Assembly (NCBI GenBank): GCA_022447225.1
Contig: JAKVAZ010000013.1
Location: 1 to 64,000, forward strand
DNA: 64,000 nucleotides
From: Fuerstiella sp.
GTDB taxonomy: Bacteria; Planctomycetota; Planctomycetia; Planctomycetales; Planctomycetaceae
Direction: 5' to 3'
Each line of letters begins with the position of its first letter. Positions within the stretch are counted from its first letter, which is position 1. The translations under genes and the position numbers were made by a program. The notes beneath the pieces are model-generated. The model was not told the DNA's origin, searched no databases, and saw only the letters and a list, made by a program, of their open reading frames with translations. Below, one piece after another: positions 9,297 to 19,486 of the stretch.

Positions 9297-10490
9297 ATGG
9301 TTTTTGAAATGCAGCCGCGGTCTCACCTTCTCCTGAATCACTGTTCCCTGTTCATTGCCATTGCTGCTGCAGTGGCACTAATACCGTCAGCGACAGCAGG
9401 CGATCCGGTCCAGTGGCAAAAGCACATTGTGATGGACCAGGGACACTGCAATACCGCAGTCGCACTGGATGTCAACGGAGACAAACCTCTTGATGTGATT
9501 ACCAGTGTCAACGGGAAAGTCAGTCTGTTCATCGGGCCTGGCTGGCAGAAGGAGGTAGTTCTGCATCGGTTCTTCGGCGGAGGCACGTGTATTCACAGCA
9601 CAGTCATCGATGCCGACGGTGACGGCGATCTGGACTGGGCCGGCGCCCTGGCCAGTGGTCATCCGTTTTGGCTTGAGAATCCAGGAAAAAACAAGGCGCT
9701 GCAGGGAGCGTGGACACCTGGAGTGATCGATCCCGATATCACTGCCATTCACTGTCTGACAACGGCGGACATCGATAATGACGGGCGCGATGATTTGATT
9801 ATCAACAATTTTGACCCGCAACAGGGAATTGGAGATTCCATGGCGTGGTTCAGCGTTCCCCGTAATCTTCGAACGGCAAAGCACTGGAACCGCCACGTCT
9901 TTGCTGACCGTGACGCCCGCGGCGGCAGTCACTATATGGGCGCTGGTGACATCGACGGAGACGGGTGGAAGGAGATTGCTGTTGGAGCCAAGGGCCAGCC
10001 GTTTGCCGACGGCAACTGGTTTGGCTACTGGAAAAACCCGGGCGCTGAGCGGGTAAACGATGCCTGGGAGAAAGTCGTTCTGGCTGATAAACAAACCGGG
10101 GCCACCAATATACTGCCGGCCGACGTCAATGGCGACGGCCGGGTTGACTGGCTGGCCTCACGCGGCCACGGAATCGGCGTCCTTTGGTTTGAAAATCCGA
10201 CCTGGAAAATGCACGAGATCGATACGGATCTTGAATTCCCTCATGATCTGACCGTTGCCGATCATGATCAGGACGGTGACCCTGATGCTGCCGCCTGCGG
10301 TTACGGCAGTGAGCGTGTCATGTGGTATGAAAATGACGGTACGGGAGGTTTCACTGCTCACACGCTCGACAGTGGTCAGCAAAGTTACGATCTGAGATCG
10401 ATCGACATGGACCGCGACGGCGATCTGGATCTGCTCAATGCGGGGCGGGCGACGGCCAATGTTGTCTGGTACGAGAACCCACTGAAGTGA
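9297..10490 (+). CDS. Secreted FG-GAP/VCBS repeat beta-propeller protein
   Basis: A protein of about 397 residues with a signal peptide (hydrophobic stretch LFIAIAAAVALIPSATAG) and then seven calcium-binding-type repeats of the form DxDxDGxxD: DVNGDKPLD, DADGDGDLD, DIDNDGRDD, DIDGDGWKE, DVNGDGRVD, DHDQDGDPD and DMDRDGDLD. Seven repeats filling the whole chain suggest a seven-bladed propeller of the VCBS/FG-GAP class. Such proteins are common in planctomycetes, often at the cell surface, with binding roles that are mostly unknown. The start is uncertain: ATG at 9297 or at 9309 both precede the signal peptide, and neither has a strong ribosome binding site. The longer frame from 9123 begins with TTG and lacks family-like sequence, so it was not used. 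Confidence 0.82.
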   Translation: MVFEMQPRSHLLLNHCSLFIAIAAAVALIPSATAGDPVQWQKHIVMDQGHCNTAVALDVNGDKPLDVITSVNGKVSLFIGPGWQKEVVLHRFFGGGTCIHSTVIDADGDGDLDWAGALASGHPFWLENPGKNKALQGAWTPGVIDPDITAIHCLTTADIDNDGRDDLIINNFDPQQGIGDSMAWFSVPRNLRTAKHWNRHVFADRDARGGSHYMGAGDIDGDGWKEIAVGAKGQPFADGNWFGYWKNPGAERVNDAWEKVVLADKQTGATNILPADVNGDGRVDWLASRGHGIGVLWFENPTWKMHEIDTDLEFPHDLTVADHDQDGDPDAAACGYGSERVMWYENDGTGGFTAHTLDSGQQSYDLRSIDMDRDGDLDLLNAGRATANVVWYENPLK

Positions 10491-10538
10491 GTCGTGCGAG
10501 TCAGGCTGATCATAGAAGCCGGATTGAGAGGCAGCGGA

Positions 10539-11024
10539 ATGGCGACAACAGACGACAACGAAGTGTTTCAGCGGATCAAGCAGTTTCTGGACACTGCGGA
10601 AGTTAGTTACGAGATGAGGGAACATGCGCCCACATTTACTTCCGCACAATCTGCGGCCGCCCGGGGAGAAGATTTGAGTACCGGAGCAAAAGCCCTGCTC
10701 ATCAAATGCGACGGCGATTTTCGACTTTTCGTGATTCCGGCCGACCGAACGCTGGATTCAAAGGCGGCTAAGAAATCTCTGGGTATCAGAAAGATGCGCT
10801 TTGCAACAAAGGAGGAGTTATTGGACAAGACCGGCCTTGTTCCCGGCGCTGTTCCGCCGTTTGGCGAGCCGGTGCTTCCGTTTCCGCTGCACATCGACCA
10901 ACAACTGAATCAAAACGAGCGCGTTGCCTTCAACGCGGGAATGCTGACTCGTTCAATCATTATTTCCGGTGCCGATTACGCTCGTGTGGCCGGGGGGCGC
11001 ACCGGAACATTTGCCACTTCGTGA
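10539..11024 (+). CDS. YbaK/EbsC-type aminoacyl-tRNA deacylase
   Basis: A 161-residue cytoplasmic protein of the YbaK/ProRS-INS family, which hydrolyses mischarged tRNAs (for example Ala- or Cys-tRNA-Pro). Seen are the N-terminal helix region with EMREHAPTFTSAQSAA, the conserved ALLIKCDGDFRLFVIPADR strand, and GLVPGAVPPFG, which matches the family's GxxPGxxPPFG loop. The ATG at 10539 is preferred to a GTG at 10494 because the family begins there and AGAGG sits just upstream (10527-10531). The gene begins 48 bases after the FG-GAP gene and could share its transcript, though the two have no evident functional link. Which misacylated tRNA it acts on cannot be told from sequence. Confidence 0.85.
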   Translation: MATTDDNEVFQRIKQFLDTAEVSYEMREHAPTFTSAQSAAARGEDLSTGAKALLIKCDGDFRLFVIPADRTLDSKAAKKSLGIRKMRFATKEELLDKTGLVPGAVPPFGEPVLPFPLHIDQQLNQNERVAFNAGMLTRSIIISGADYARVAGGRTGTFATS

Positions 11025-11157
11025 CAGGGGCCGACTGCACACACTGATTAGTGTATGAACTTTCCTGTTAAAGCAGCCCGTTGAGGTCTGTTTGCGGACC
11101 GCGTTTCATTGCGGGCAGGCAGGCGCGAACGGTGATTTCCCTAACCCTGTCCGTTCG

Positions 11158-12012
11158 TCAGTTTTCCACGCTGCGTCTGAGCACGGATTCGTCTCGCCAC
11201 GGTGGAATATGTTTCTCAAGTTCCCGGGTTTCACGTGCGAGTCCCGAACAATTTGAGGCCAGTACTTCAAAAACCTTATTGGCCACAATCCGATGACCCA
11301 GATCATTGGCATGCACGGCGTCGTGATGGACCAGCCAGTTTGCGTTGCCATAAGCTGAAAGCAGATCGACAAACAAACAGTCTTTATTAGCTGCCACCTG
11401 CGATGTGACCTCGTTGAACACATGAAACTGCTGCAGTGTGGCTTTGTTCCAGTGCGGCCCAAACTGATCGAAGGCCGTCATGTAGTAGGGGCCGAGCAGT
11501 ACGATCAGTGGTTGAATCCTGGTGCGAACGTGATCGATCAGTTTTCGCATGTTCTCCGCAAACCGGTCAGGCTGCGTGCCGCCGCGGGCGTCGTTGAGTC
11601 CGTATGAGACCACGAGCAGGTCGGGTTTGTGCCGGATCACGTGCTGATCAAGTCTTTCCAGTGCGGCCGGTTTTCCGCTGTGTTCATACGAAGGACTCTG
11701 CGTGGAGATCACATTTGCACCGATCCCGACATTGACCAGCTGGACGGGGATGCGCTGGAAGTCGTTAATAAGATCAGGCAGCAGATGAGCCCAGGCACGT
11801 TCTCTGTGACTCGCCCATCCGCCGGCTGTTGTGCTTTCGCCAAGCGTTACCAGCGTTCGAAATTCTTTATTCCACCAGTCTCGTTTGCCGGCGGGGTCAG
11901 TCGTGTCGGCTGTCTTCGGTGCCTGACCGACCGACGATTCGATCAGGCCTGCTGTTACAGCCCCGGCGGTTGCAGTGGATGTAATGATTTTTCGCCGTGA
12001 AACTCCGGTCAT
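11158..12012 (-). CDS. SGNH/GDSL-family esterase, Tat-exported
   Basis: A 284-residue protein starting with a Tat-type signal (SRRKIITSTATAGAVTAG). SGNH blocks are visible: block I as LGESTTAGG (GES in place of the usual GDS), a central GIGANV glycine block, GLNDARGG as the block III Asn-Asp region, and the C-terminal DAVHANDLGH containing the catalytic Asp and His three apart. These enzymes are serine esterases or lipases that in planctomycetes often deacetylate carbohydrate. The gene is convergent with the YbaK gene and divergent from the DUF1501 gene to its right, so it probably has its own promoter in 12013-12305. The substrate is unknown. Confidence 0.87.
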   Translation of the reverse strand: MTGVSRRKIITSTATAGAVTAGLIESSVGQAPKTADTTDPAGKRDWWNKEFRTLVTLGESTTAGGWASHRERAWAHLLPDLINDFQRIPVQLVNVGIGANVISTQSPSYEHSGKPAALERLDQHVIRHKPDLLVVSYGLNDARGGTQPDRFAENMRKLIDHVRTRIQPLIVLLGPYYMTAFDQFGPHWNKATLQQFHVFNEVTSQVAANKDCLFVDLLSAYGNANWLVHHDAVHANDLGHRIVANKVFEVLASNCSGLARETRELEKHIPPWRDESVLRRSVEN

Positions 12013-12305
12013 CGCGATTGTCTCTGTTTCGACTCAGGGGGCACCAAAGAATATCACGTGAGTTTATACCGGTTCCCGGTTTTTGACGAATGACCTGTCG
12101 GGTCGTTCGTCTGTGTGATGTTGCGTTTGCTGCAGCTGTTTTCTTAGGCAACGTGCAGTGGTGAAGGCGTTGCCGGCTGTATGAAATCGGTGTTGCCGAC
12201 AACTGAGTGCTATCGCACGGAACTGTCGTCCGTATTGAATCAGGCTCGGTGCAATGTTCTAATGTGCTTTCAAGCCTGTCACTCCGGCCGAAAGTCTGCG
12301 CGACC

Positions 12306-13658
12306 ATGTTTCATCGTCGTGAAGTTCTGCAAATCGGATACTCTTCCTTCTTCGGGCTCGGCCTGTCCGGTGTCCTGGAGTGTCAGGCGGCAGCGGCTTC
12401 CGGGGTGCGACGTGCCAAATCTGTCGTCCTGATTTATCTGACGGGAGGCGGCAGCCACATCGACATGTTCGATCCAAAGCCGAAGGCGTCTGAGGTCAAA
12501 GGCGAATACGACTCGATTGCAACCACGCTTTCCGGTGTGCTGTTTTCGGAAAAAATGCCCGGGCTGGCGAAACGAACGGACAGGCTGGCGATTGTTCGTT
12601 CGATGTCTCACGGTGACAATCGACACCTGTCGAGTTCACACAATGCACTGACCGGAGCCGTCCAGCCGTTTCGTGGATCATCGAACCAGGAAAAAACGCT
12701 GAACCGAGCCGACTGGCCTTCATTTGGGGCGACTGCTTCACGGCTGCGACCTCGAAGTGACGGACTGCCGAGTCAGGTCACGCTGCCAAATTCACTGATC
12801 GAAGGTCCTTTGGTCTGGCCAGGCCAGCATGCCGGTTTTCTTGGTCCCCGACATGATCCGCTGGTGTTGCAGGGCGATCCCAACAGTGAAAATTATCAAG
12901 TGCGAGGTCTTTCGCTCATCGAAGGTATGAGTGCGGTGCGACTCGATCGGCGACGCCTGCTTCTGGACAAAATCAACCGCCAGTGCCACTCGCTCGATCA
13001 GTCGCAGCAGGCGATCCGATTCGGCGGCGAACGGGAACGAGCCTTTTCGATGCTGACATCACCGGGTCTTCGGGGGGCGCTTGATATTAACGCGGAATCT
13101 GCCGCGACCCGGGATCGTTACGGTCGGCATCAATATGGTCAGACGCTGCTGATGGCGCGGCGGCTGGTTGAACTGGAAATGCCGGTGATCCAGTGCAACA
13201 TGGGGCACGTCCAGATGTGGGATACACATGTCAATCATTTCCCCAGACTGAAGACGATGCTGCCTGCACTGGATAACGGCTTCAGTGCACTGCTTGATGA
13301 TCTGGAACAGCGCGGACTGCTGGATCAGACACTGTTGGTCTGTGTGGGCGAATTTGGTCGCACGCCGACCATTTCGCCACTTCCGGGACAAACCGTACCG
13401 GGACGGCATCACTGGGCCTCTGTGTATACGGCTGTCTTTGCCGGCGGTGGTGTTCGGGGTGGACAGGTCATCGGTCAGTCCGATCGTATCGGCGGTTCTC
13501 CGCTGACGTCCCCTTTCCATCCCAATGACATTGGTGCCACGATTTACAATGCTCTGGGGATCAATCCGCATCAGACGATCATCGATCGCTTTGATCGTCC
13601 ACGTCATCTTAACCTGGGAAACGCGATGGATGTCCTGTACACCGGGGCTGTGGTCTAG
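12306..13658 (+). CDS. DUF1501 family protein, Tat-exported
   Basis: A 450-residue member of the DUF1501 family (PF07394), a sulfatase-like fold very common in planctomycetes. The N-terminus HRREVLQIGYSSFFGLGLSG is a Tat-like signal. Family hallmarks are VVLIYLTGGGSHIDMFDPK, EFGRTPTI, GRHHWASVYTAVFAGGGVRGG and the C-terminal ALGINPHQTI segment. The ATG at 12306 is used because the signal starts there; the frame is open to 12207 but that extension is not family-like. DUF1501 genes usually lie beside a DUF1549/DUF1553 cytochrome-like partner; none is present here. The molecular function of the family is not established; an extracytoplasmic enzymatic or scaffold role is inferred from the fold. 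Confidence 0.9.
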   Translation: MFHRREVLQIGYSSFFGLGLSGVLECQAAAASGVRRAKSVVLIYLTGGGSHIDMFDPKPKASEVKGEYDSIATTLSGVLFSEKMPGLAKRTDRLAIVRSMSHGDNRHLSSSHNALTGAVQPFRGSSNQEKTLNRADWPSFGATASRLRPRSDGLPSQVTLPNSLIEGPLVWPGQHAGFLGPRHDPLVLQGDPNSENYQVRGLSLIEGMSAVRLDRRRLLLDKINRQCHSLDQSQQAIRFGGERERAFSMLTSPGLRGALDINAESAATRDRYGRHQYGQTLLMARRLVELEMPVIQCNMGHVQMWDTHVNHFPRLKTMLPALDNGFSALLDDLEQRGLLDQTLLVCVGEFGRTPTISPLPGQTVPGRHHWASVYTAVFAGGGVRGGQVIGQSDRIGGSPLTSPFHPNDIGATIYNALGINPHQTIIDRFDRPRHLNLGNAMDVLYTGAVV

Positions 13659-13829
13659 CGGTTAGTTGCTCACAAAGAAGACCGGACCGAAGGCCATGTT
13701 TCGAAACGATCGTCGGATCAGGGAGGTGATGCTTCCAAAACAGCGGTTGCCCCGGTTCGTTTTGACACCAACAGGCCCGCAGTCGTACAGCACCTGGCGT
13801 GCGGCTGAGCATTTCGGATCCCCGACCGG

Positions 13830-15284
13830 TCAGTCGGAGTGGAAGCGGACTGAATAAAGGTCGGCATCTTTCATTTCAAAACGCAAACGAATGGTCTGAC
13901 CGGCCAGGTTGCTTACGTCGCTGCTGCCACGCCATGACACCACCCGTTCAATTTCATCGCCGATGATCTCCTGGCAGTCACTCAACCGGAAGCCCGGCAG
14001 GGCCTGGCCGGCATTGTTCTGGATTTCAACGCGGATTCCTCCGGCAGCGGATGAGGCATAGTTGATTACCAGTTGTCTGCCAGAGAAGGTTAGGGGCTTG
14101 GTCGTCATTTGGCCGCCGCGATAGGGGGCCCAAACCGAGGCAAAGCCATCGGTCCGCAGCGTCAGACGTTCAATATGGGCCGTGGGCTGGCCATAGTGTC
14201 GTTTCACATACAGGGACATTTCCGTTTTACCGGTTGGGACGACACCACGTGCCAGATAATTTGACCGGGCGACCCAGTCCTGCAGATCCTGGCCAGGACG
14301 AAGGAACGATTCCAGGAATGTTCGTTCAAAACGCCGGCCCCCCCGGCTGCTCAGCAGTACGCAGTCCGAGAGTGCCGCACGCAGATTCAGGTAATCGTCA
14401 AGGCCAGGCAGGTTGAGCTGTTGTTCCTGAGCGTCCGTCAGTGCCCGGCGGCGGGGCATAAAGCGGGCCGCCATTCCCAGGTAAATATGTGGGGCGCGAA
14501 AGTACGGTTCGGTCTGGTTGGTGTAGATATGTTCAGCCGGTGCATCACCAAAGTCCGCTTCTACGGCCGGTTGCCAGTTAAGAAAATCCAGTGATGTGGA
14601 GCGTGAGACCCAGCGTATTCCGTCTTTCATTGTCCGGAAGTAGCAGACATAGCACTGTTCACTTTGCGACCAGAAGGCGTTGTTCTGCGAGTCGAATGTG
14701 CCTGCGGTAATGATTGGTTCGTCCCTCAGCTTCTTCCAGCGCAAACCGTCTGCCGACACATAGGCAAACAATCCAGCAGGGGGGAGCCCTCCAATCGCTT
14801 TATAGCGTTCCGCGGCCGGCGCGTCGGGCCGTCGGTCGATGAAGGGAGCAAAGTTGACGGCATCGTGACCGACATCAGTCAGGATCACGTTGTTATTCTT
14901 CGTACCGAACACGCGGTGAAATCCAAGATTTGGCCGGGTCCAGCTAATCCCGTCATTACTCTCTGCATAACAACCGACCTCCTGTGACCGGGGTGTTCGG
15001 ACGCGAGGTGCCCGACCGCGGTAGTACATTTTGTACTTTCCCTGATCGAGGATTACGGTGATGTAGGCTCCCATCATCGGTTCCCAGGGGCGGTCCATCT
15101 TCAGCGCCACACCGGCACGTTGTGGATGGTGCAGTCTAAGCCGGGTGCCATTGAGTTGATCGATGAGAAAGTGATCGACGAACAGTTCCCGGCGTGAACC
15201 GATTTCAAGCGTCTCGACGGTGAATGCAAACGGAGCGAACCCAATCGTGATCAATCCGAAAAAAATCCAGTGGACGTATCGCAT
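13830..15284 (-). CDS. Secreted beta-propeller glycosidase-like protein (family uncertain)
   Basis: A 484-residue protein with an N-terminal signal peptide (WIFFGLITIGFAPFAF). The body resembles planctomycete proteins related to five-bladed propeller glycosidases of the GH32/43 type: RELFVDHFLID near the start, GKYKMYYRGRAP, YAESNDGISWTRPNLG, NNVILTDVGHD, and FAYVSADGLRWKKL with the repeated SxDGxxW pattern of such propellers. The C-terminal 120 residues look like a beta-sandwich. No catalytic residues can be assigned with confidence, so glycosidase activity is a guess from fold. It is convergent with the DUF1501 gene, 171 bases apart, and has an upstream GAAGG about 12 bases before the ATG. 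Confidence 0.65.
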   Translation of the reverse strand: MRYVHWIFFGLITIGFAPFAFTVETLEIGSRRELFVDHFLIDQLNGTRLRLHHPQRAGVALKMDRPWEPMMGAYITVILDQGKYKMYYRGRAPRVRTPRSQEVGCYAESNDGISWTRPNLGFHRVFGTKNNNVILTDVGHDAVNFAPFIDRRPDAPAAERYKAIGGLPPAGLFAYVSADGLRWKKLRDEPIITAGTFDSQNNAFWSQSEQCYVCYFRTMKDGIRWVSRSTSLDFLNWQPAVEADFGDAPAEHIYTNQTEPYFRAPHIYLGMAARFMPRRRALTDAQEQQLNLPGLDDYLNLRAALSDCVLLSSRGGRRFERTFLESFLRPGQDLQDWVARSNYLARGVVPTGKTEMSLYVKRHYGQPTAHIERLTLRTDGFASVWAPYRGGQMTTKPLTFSGRQLVINYASSAAGGIRVEIQNNAGQALPGFRLSDCQEIIGDEIERVVSWRGSSDVSNLAGQTIRLRFEMKDADLYSVRFHSD

Positions 15285-15655
15285 CGTCGATTCGACCTTC
15301 GGTGAGTGAAAAGGGAAGTTTTGCGCCGGAGTGAAATCACCGGCGTTTCCGCAGGGAAACGGATCCGATAACCACCGTTGGATGTTACCGGGCAGTTTGA
15401 CCCCGATTCGAACGCCACGGCTGCAGAAAGATGTGTCGATACTGTTCCGGCCGGAGCACTAATTTACTCCACAGGCCGGGTGTATGGAATGAACTCCTTT
15501 GCGTTGACCTGTTCGGTGAGTGGCTGCCGTCACAATCCATGGGCAACAGAATGGAGTCAGCCTCTTCATTTGTTTGAGCAGCAGCGGGCTGTTAATGTTT
15601 ACTGAAATTTGACCGATTGAACACGGGTGCCTACAGCGGAACATCAGCGAATTCT
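15285..15655. other. Intergenic region between divergent genes
   Basis: About 370 bases between the leftward propeller gene and the rightward icd gene. A T-loop-like CGTTCGAATC occurs on the minus strand near 15408-15418 but its flanks do not pair as a tRNA arm. No clear promoter was picked out. Confidence 0.4.
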
Positions 15656-17905
15656 ATGTCAGTCCCGACAGCAAAAATCATCTACACACTCACTGACGAA
15701 GCGCCAGCTTTGGCGACCGCGTCACTGTTACCGATTATTCGCGCTTACACATCAACGTCCGGTATTGAAGTGGAGCTCAAAGATATTTCACTTGCCGGAC
15801 GAATCATTGCCGCGTTTCCGGAGAATCTTAAAGAGGAACAGCGACAGACCGACGCTCTGGAGCAGCTGGGTGTGCTGGTAAAGCAGCCAGGGGCCAATGT
15901 AATCAAGCTGCCCAACATCAGTGCATCCATACCTCAGCTTACGGCTGCGATCAGTGAGCTTCAGCAGGACGGTTACAATATTCCGGACTTTCCGTCTCAG
16001 CCGCAGTCCGATACAGAGAGAGACATTCGGACCCGTTACGCGAAGGTCCTTGGAAGTGCTGTGAATCCCGTTCTTCGGGAAGGAAATTCAGACCGTCGGG
16101 TTGCCGCGCCCGTAAAGAAACACGCTCAGAGCCGTCCCCATTCCATGGGAGAATGGAGTAGCGATTCAAAGTCACATGTGTCACACATGGATCAGGGGGA
16201 TTTTTTCGGAAGTGAGCAGTCCTGTGTGCTGGCCGATGCCGGCGGCGTGAAAATGCTTCACACTGATTCCACAGGTCATGTGACGGAGCTTCGGGACCAG
16301 GTTGGTCTGGAGGCCGGTGATGTGATTGATGCCTCGGTGATGAGCTGCCAGGCGTTGCGGGAGTTCCTAGCGAACTCCATTAAAGATGCCAAAGAACAGA
16401 ATGTGCTGTTCTCACTGCACCTCAAGGCCACCATGATGAAGGTGTCCGATCCGATTATTTTTGGTCACGCGGTCAGTGTGTTCTTTGAAGATGTATTCGA
16501 AAAACACGGATCAACACTGAATGAACTGGGCTTCAAACCGGCAAACGGCGTGGGAAATCTGTACGCTCGTTTGGGCCAGTTACCTGAGGATCAAAAGTCC
16601 GCTATTCTCGCCGACATAGAGGCTGTTTATAAAGAACGGCCGCAGATGGCGATGGTCAATTCCGACAAAGGGATTACGAATCTGCATGTTCCGAGTGACG
16701 TGATCATTGATGCGTCAATGCCGGCGGCCATTCGAACTTCGGGCCGCATGTGGGGGCCGGATGGTGAGTTGCATGACACAAAATTCGTGATACCGGATCG
16801 TTCCTATGTGGGTGTGTATGAAGAAGTGATCAATTTTTGCCGGGAACACGGGGCTTTTGATGTAGCCACCATGGGGAATGTCTCCAACGTAGGACTGATG
16901 GCTCAAAAAGCCGAAGAGTACGGATCTCACGATAAAACATTTGAAATTGCTGCCGCCGGCACGGTGCAGGTTGTGGACGACGCCGGCACAACGCTGATGA
17001 AGCACACTGTCGCCGCAGGCGATATCTGGCGAATGTGCCGGACGAAAGATGCTCCGATTCGAGACTGGGTGAGGCTGGCTGTCAGTCGGGCCCGGGCAAC
17101 CGGGGCTACCACGGTCTTCTGGCTGAATCCAGGTCGGGCTCACGATCGAAATTTGATTGCGCTGGTTAAAAAATATCTGAAAGATCATGACACCGGCGGA
17201 CTTGATATTCAAATTCTGTCACCTGTCAAAGCGACTCGTCTTTCCTGCGAGCGAGCCAAAGCGGGGCTGGATACAATTTCTGTGACGGGAAACGTGCTGA
17301 GGGATTATTTGACGGACCTGTTTCCGATACTGGAGTTAGGGACCAGTTCCCGCATGCTCTCGATTGTGCCTTTGCTTGCAGGAGGCGGCTTGTTCGAAAC
17401 GGGTGCCGGCGGGTCGGCACCGAAGCACGTCCAGCAATTCAGTGAAGAGGGCCACCTGCGCTGGGATTCACTGGGTGAGTTTCTGGCGCTGGCGGTTTCA
17501 CTGGAGGATCTGGCGGAAAAAACGGAGAACGCCAAACTCTCTGTGGTGGCCAAAGCGCTTGATACTGCCACAGACAAATTTCTGAAAAACAACCGTTCCC
17601 CGTCGCGCAAAGTCCACGAACTCGACACGCGGGGAAGTCATTTTTACCTGGCGCTGTACTGGGCTCAGGCCTTGGCGGAGCAGGGCGATCACCTCGAACT
17701 GCAGCAGGAATTCAAAGCACTGGCAGAATCGTTAAGCAACAGCGAACAGACCATTATGGATGAGTTGAATTCTGTTCAGGGTCTGCCTCAGGATATCGGC
17801 GGGTACTATTCGCCCGACAGTGAACAGGTGCAGCGAGCCATGCGACCAAGCCTCACACTGAATGCTGCACTTGCCGCGCTGCTTCCCACAGAACAACCTG
17901 CGTGA
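15656..17905 (+). CDS. icd: NADP-dependent isocitrate dehydrogenase, monomeric type
   Basis: A 749-residue enzyme of the monomeric IDH family (usual length about 740), converting isocitrate to 2-oxoglutarate and CO2 with NADP in the TCA cycle. Diagnostic conserved segments are [14 protein letters not shown] at the N-terminus, [19 protein letters not shown] in the active-site region, [33 protein letters not shown] and [20 protein letters not shown]. The ATG at 15656 fits the family start ([12 protein letters not shown]); the frame extends to 15617 only by a TTG. The stop overlaps the tsaB start in GTGA, giving translational coupling. The monomeric form is unrelated in length to the dimeric enzyme. 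mdh lies 1.6 kb downstream on the other strand. Confidence 0.97.
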   Translation: MSVPTAKIIYTLTDEAPALATASLLPIIRAYTSTSGIEVELKDISLAGRIIAAFPENLKEEQRQTDALEQLGVLVKQPGANVIKLPNISASIPQLTAAISELQQDGYNIPDFPSQPQSDTERDIRTRYAKVLGSAVNPVLREGNSDRRVAAPVKKHAQSRPHSMGEWSSDSKSHVSHMDQGDFFGSEQSCVLADAGGVKMLHTDSTGHVTELRDQVGLEAGDVIDASVMSCQALREFLANSIKDAKEQNVLFSLHLKATMMKVSDPIIFGHAVSVFFEDVFEKHGSTLNELGFKPANGVGNLYARLGQLPEDQKSAILADIEAVYKERPQMAMVNSDKGITNLHVPSDVIIDASMPAAIRTSGRMWGPDGELHDTKFVIPDRSYVGVYEEVINFCREHGAFDVATMGNVSNVGLMAQKAEEYGSHDKTFEIAAAGTVQVVDDAGTTLMKHTVAAGDIWRMCRTKDAPIRDWVRLAVSRARATGATTVFWLNPGRAHDRNLIALVKKYLKDHDTGGLDIQILSPVKATRLSCERAKAGLDTISVTGNVLRDYLTDLFPILELGTSSRMLSIVPLLAGGGLFETGAGGSAPKHVQQFSEEGHLRWDSLGEFLALAVSLEDLAEKTENAKLSVVAKALDTATDKFLKNNRSPSRKVHELDTRGSHFYLALYWAQALAEQGDHLELQQEFKALAESLSNSEQTIMDELNSVQGLPQDIGGYYSPDSEQVQRAMRPSLTLNAALAALLPTEQPA

Positions 17906-18579
17906 TAATTCTTGCCATAGAAACATCGGGACTGGATGCATCTGTTGCCCTGGCGGATACAGGCCGGCTTGTCGAAGAGAATGTTCTGGACACTGCCGGA
18001 CGTCGTAGTGCGCGACTGCTGGTGCCGGCGGTTGACGAGATGCTTCGGCAGGCCTGTTTGCGGCCGGCACAGGTCGATGTGGTTGCCGTGAGTGTGGGAC
18101 CGGGGAGTTTTACCGGTCTGCGCGTCGGAGTTGTGTTTGCCAAGACATTCGCATGGATCAATCAAACAAAACTGGTCGCGGTAGACACGCTGCAGGCAAT
18201 TGCTCAACGTGCTTCACCGACCGACAGAACGGTCACTGTTATCGCTGATGCCCAGCGCGGGGATGTCTTCGTCAATTCATATCGGGGACAGGAAACCGTT
18301 CAGCCGCTGGGAACGGTACGGATAGAAAGTCTGGAAAGTATTCTGGAAACACAGCAAGGGCAGGCTGATGGTCTGCTCACAGGACCGGGAGTTGACAGGT
18401 TCAGTGACCGGATTGCCGAATCCGTTCCGGTTGTCGCACCTGATTGTCGATCACCTCGGGCATCGGCTTTGTTTCCACTGGCGTCTGAAAGGATTGATCA
18501 GCAAAGCTGGTCGGACCCGGACACGCTCGAGCCGGTGTATTTGCGGCGCAGCTACGCGGAAGAAAAGCGGGACACATGA
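17902..18579 (+). CDS. tsaB: tRNA threonylcarbamoyladenosine biosynthesis protein TsaB
   Basis: A 225-residue protein of the TsaB/YeaZ family, the partner that dimerises with TsaD to install t6A at position 37 of ANN-decoding tRNAs. The ASKHA-fold N-terminus [15 protein letters not shown] and the highly conserved [14 protein letters not shown] motif are clear. TsaB itself lacks catalysis and acts as a scaffold for TsaD, which is not in the window. It starts with GTG at 17902 inside the icd stop (4-base overlap GTGA), so it is probably translated from the icd message. The C-terminal third is less conserved, as usual. Pairing with icd looks positional rather than functional. Confidence 0.94.
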   Translation: MIILAIETSGLDASVALADTGRLVEENVLDTAGRRSARLLVPAVDEMLRQACLRPAQVDVVAVSVGPGSFTGLRVGVVFAKTFAWINQTKLVAVDTLQAIAQRASPTDRTVTVIADAQRGDVFVNSYRGQETVQPLGTVRIESLESILETQQGQADGLLTGPGVDRFSDRIAESVPVVAPDCRSPRASALFPLASERIDQQSWSDPDTLEPVYLRRSYAEEKRDT

Positions 18580-18699
18580 CGGCAGTGGACGTGTGGACGG
18601 ACCAGAGGGCAGTTAACCATTGAGCCGGCAGTGACTGAGTGTCGTCCGTCGCAAAATTGCGGACAGGAAAAAAGTTTCGCTCCGGCAAAGAGCAACATT

Positions 18700-19392
18700 A
18701 TGAAAGTTCTTGTCGCCGAAGATGATCGCCACACACGTGAGGGGCTGGTGGAGGTCCTGCAGTCTGAGGGGTACGATGTTGTTTCGGCCGCAGACGGAAT
18801 AACGGCGATAAGACTGTTCAGGGATTCTACGCCGGATTTCGTGTGTCTGGACATCATGATGCCGGGGGCCAGCGGATACGAAGTGTGTAAATCAATCCGG
18901 GAGAATTCACCGGACCTGCCGATTATTTTCATCAGCGCCAAAGCCGAAGAGATTGACCGGCTGGTTGGATTTGAACTTGGAGCAGATGATTTTATCATCA
19001 AACCATTCAGTGTGCGGGAAGTCGTGGCACGTGTGCGTGCGGTGTCTCGCCGCTGTTATGCCCGGCAGGACTCCCCACCCGAGGAATTTACGATTGATGA
19101 TCTGCTGGTGATTCCGGCGGAGCTGCGAGCTCGCCGGGGAGACAGCATTGTGGAACTGAGTCCCCGTGACGTGAAGTTGTTACAGCTTCTTCACGAGAAC
19201 GTCGGTAAAGCGCTCGATCGTAACACGTTGTTTCGTCAGGCCTGGGGAGAAGATTACCTCCCCAGCAGCCGCACGCTGGATCAGCATATTTCACAGCTTC
19301 GCAAGCGTGTCGAAGTCGATCCCAAACATCCACGAATCATCAGAACGGTTCACGGGGTTGGCTATCGATATGACAGACAGTCGTCACCCTAA
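18700..19392 (+). CDS. OmpR/PhoB-family response regulator
   Basis: A 230-residue DNA-binding response regulator. The receiver domain (1-120) has the acidic pair in VAEDDRHTREG, the phospho-acceptor Asp in FVCLDIMMPG, and the lysine in FIIKPFSVRE. The C-terminal winged helix (about 135-228) ends with the typical RTLDQHISQLRKRVEVDP and RTVHGVGYRY. The ATG at 18700 is chosen because the receiver begins there and AAAGAG lies a few bases upstream; the frame is open to 18631. No histidine kinase gene is adjacent, so the partner lies elsewhere. It follows tsaB by 120 bases and may be read from the same transcript. Confidence 0.94.
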   Translation: MKVLVAEDDRHTREGLVEVLQSEGYDVVSAADGITAIRLFRDSTPDFVCLDIMMPGASGYEVCKSIRENSPDLPIIFISAKAEEIDRLVGFELGADDFIIKPFSVREVVARVRAVSRRCYARQDSPPEEFTIDDLLVIPAELRARRGDSIVELSPRDVKLLQLLHENVGKALDRNTLFRQAWGEDYLPSSRTLDQHISQLRKRVEVDPKHPRIIRTVHGVGYRYDRQSSP

Positions 19393-19486
19393 CGGTTCAG
19401 AGCGGACCTGCAGTGTTCAGCATTGCAATACGTCCGGATTCTGCTGGTTCACCAACACACAGTCTTCGTTTGACAAAAGGGCTGCT

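Noticed and set aside
15400-15425. T-loop-like CGTTCGAATC as part of a tRNA on the minus strand
   Set aside because: The flanking five bases on each side do not pair, and no acceptor or anticodon arm is present.
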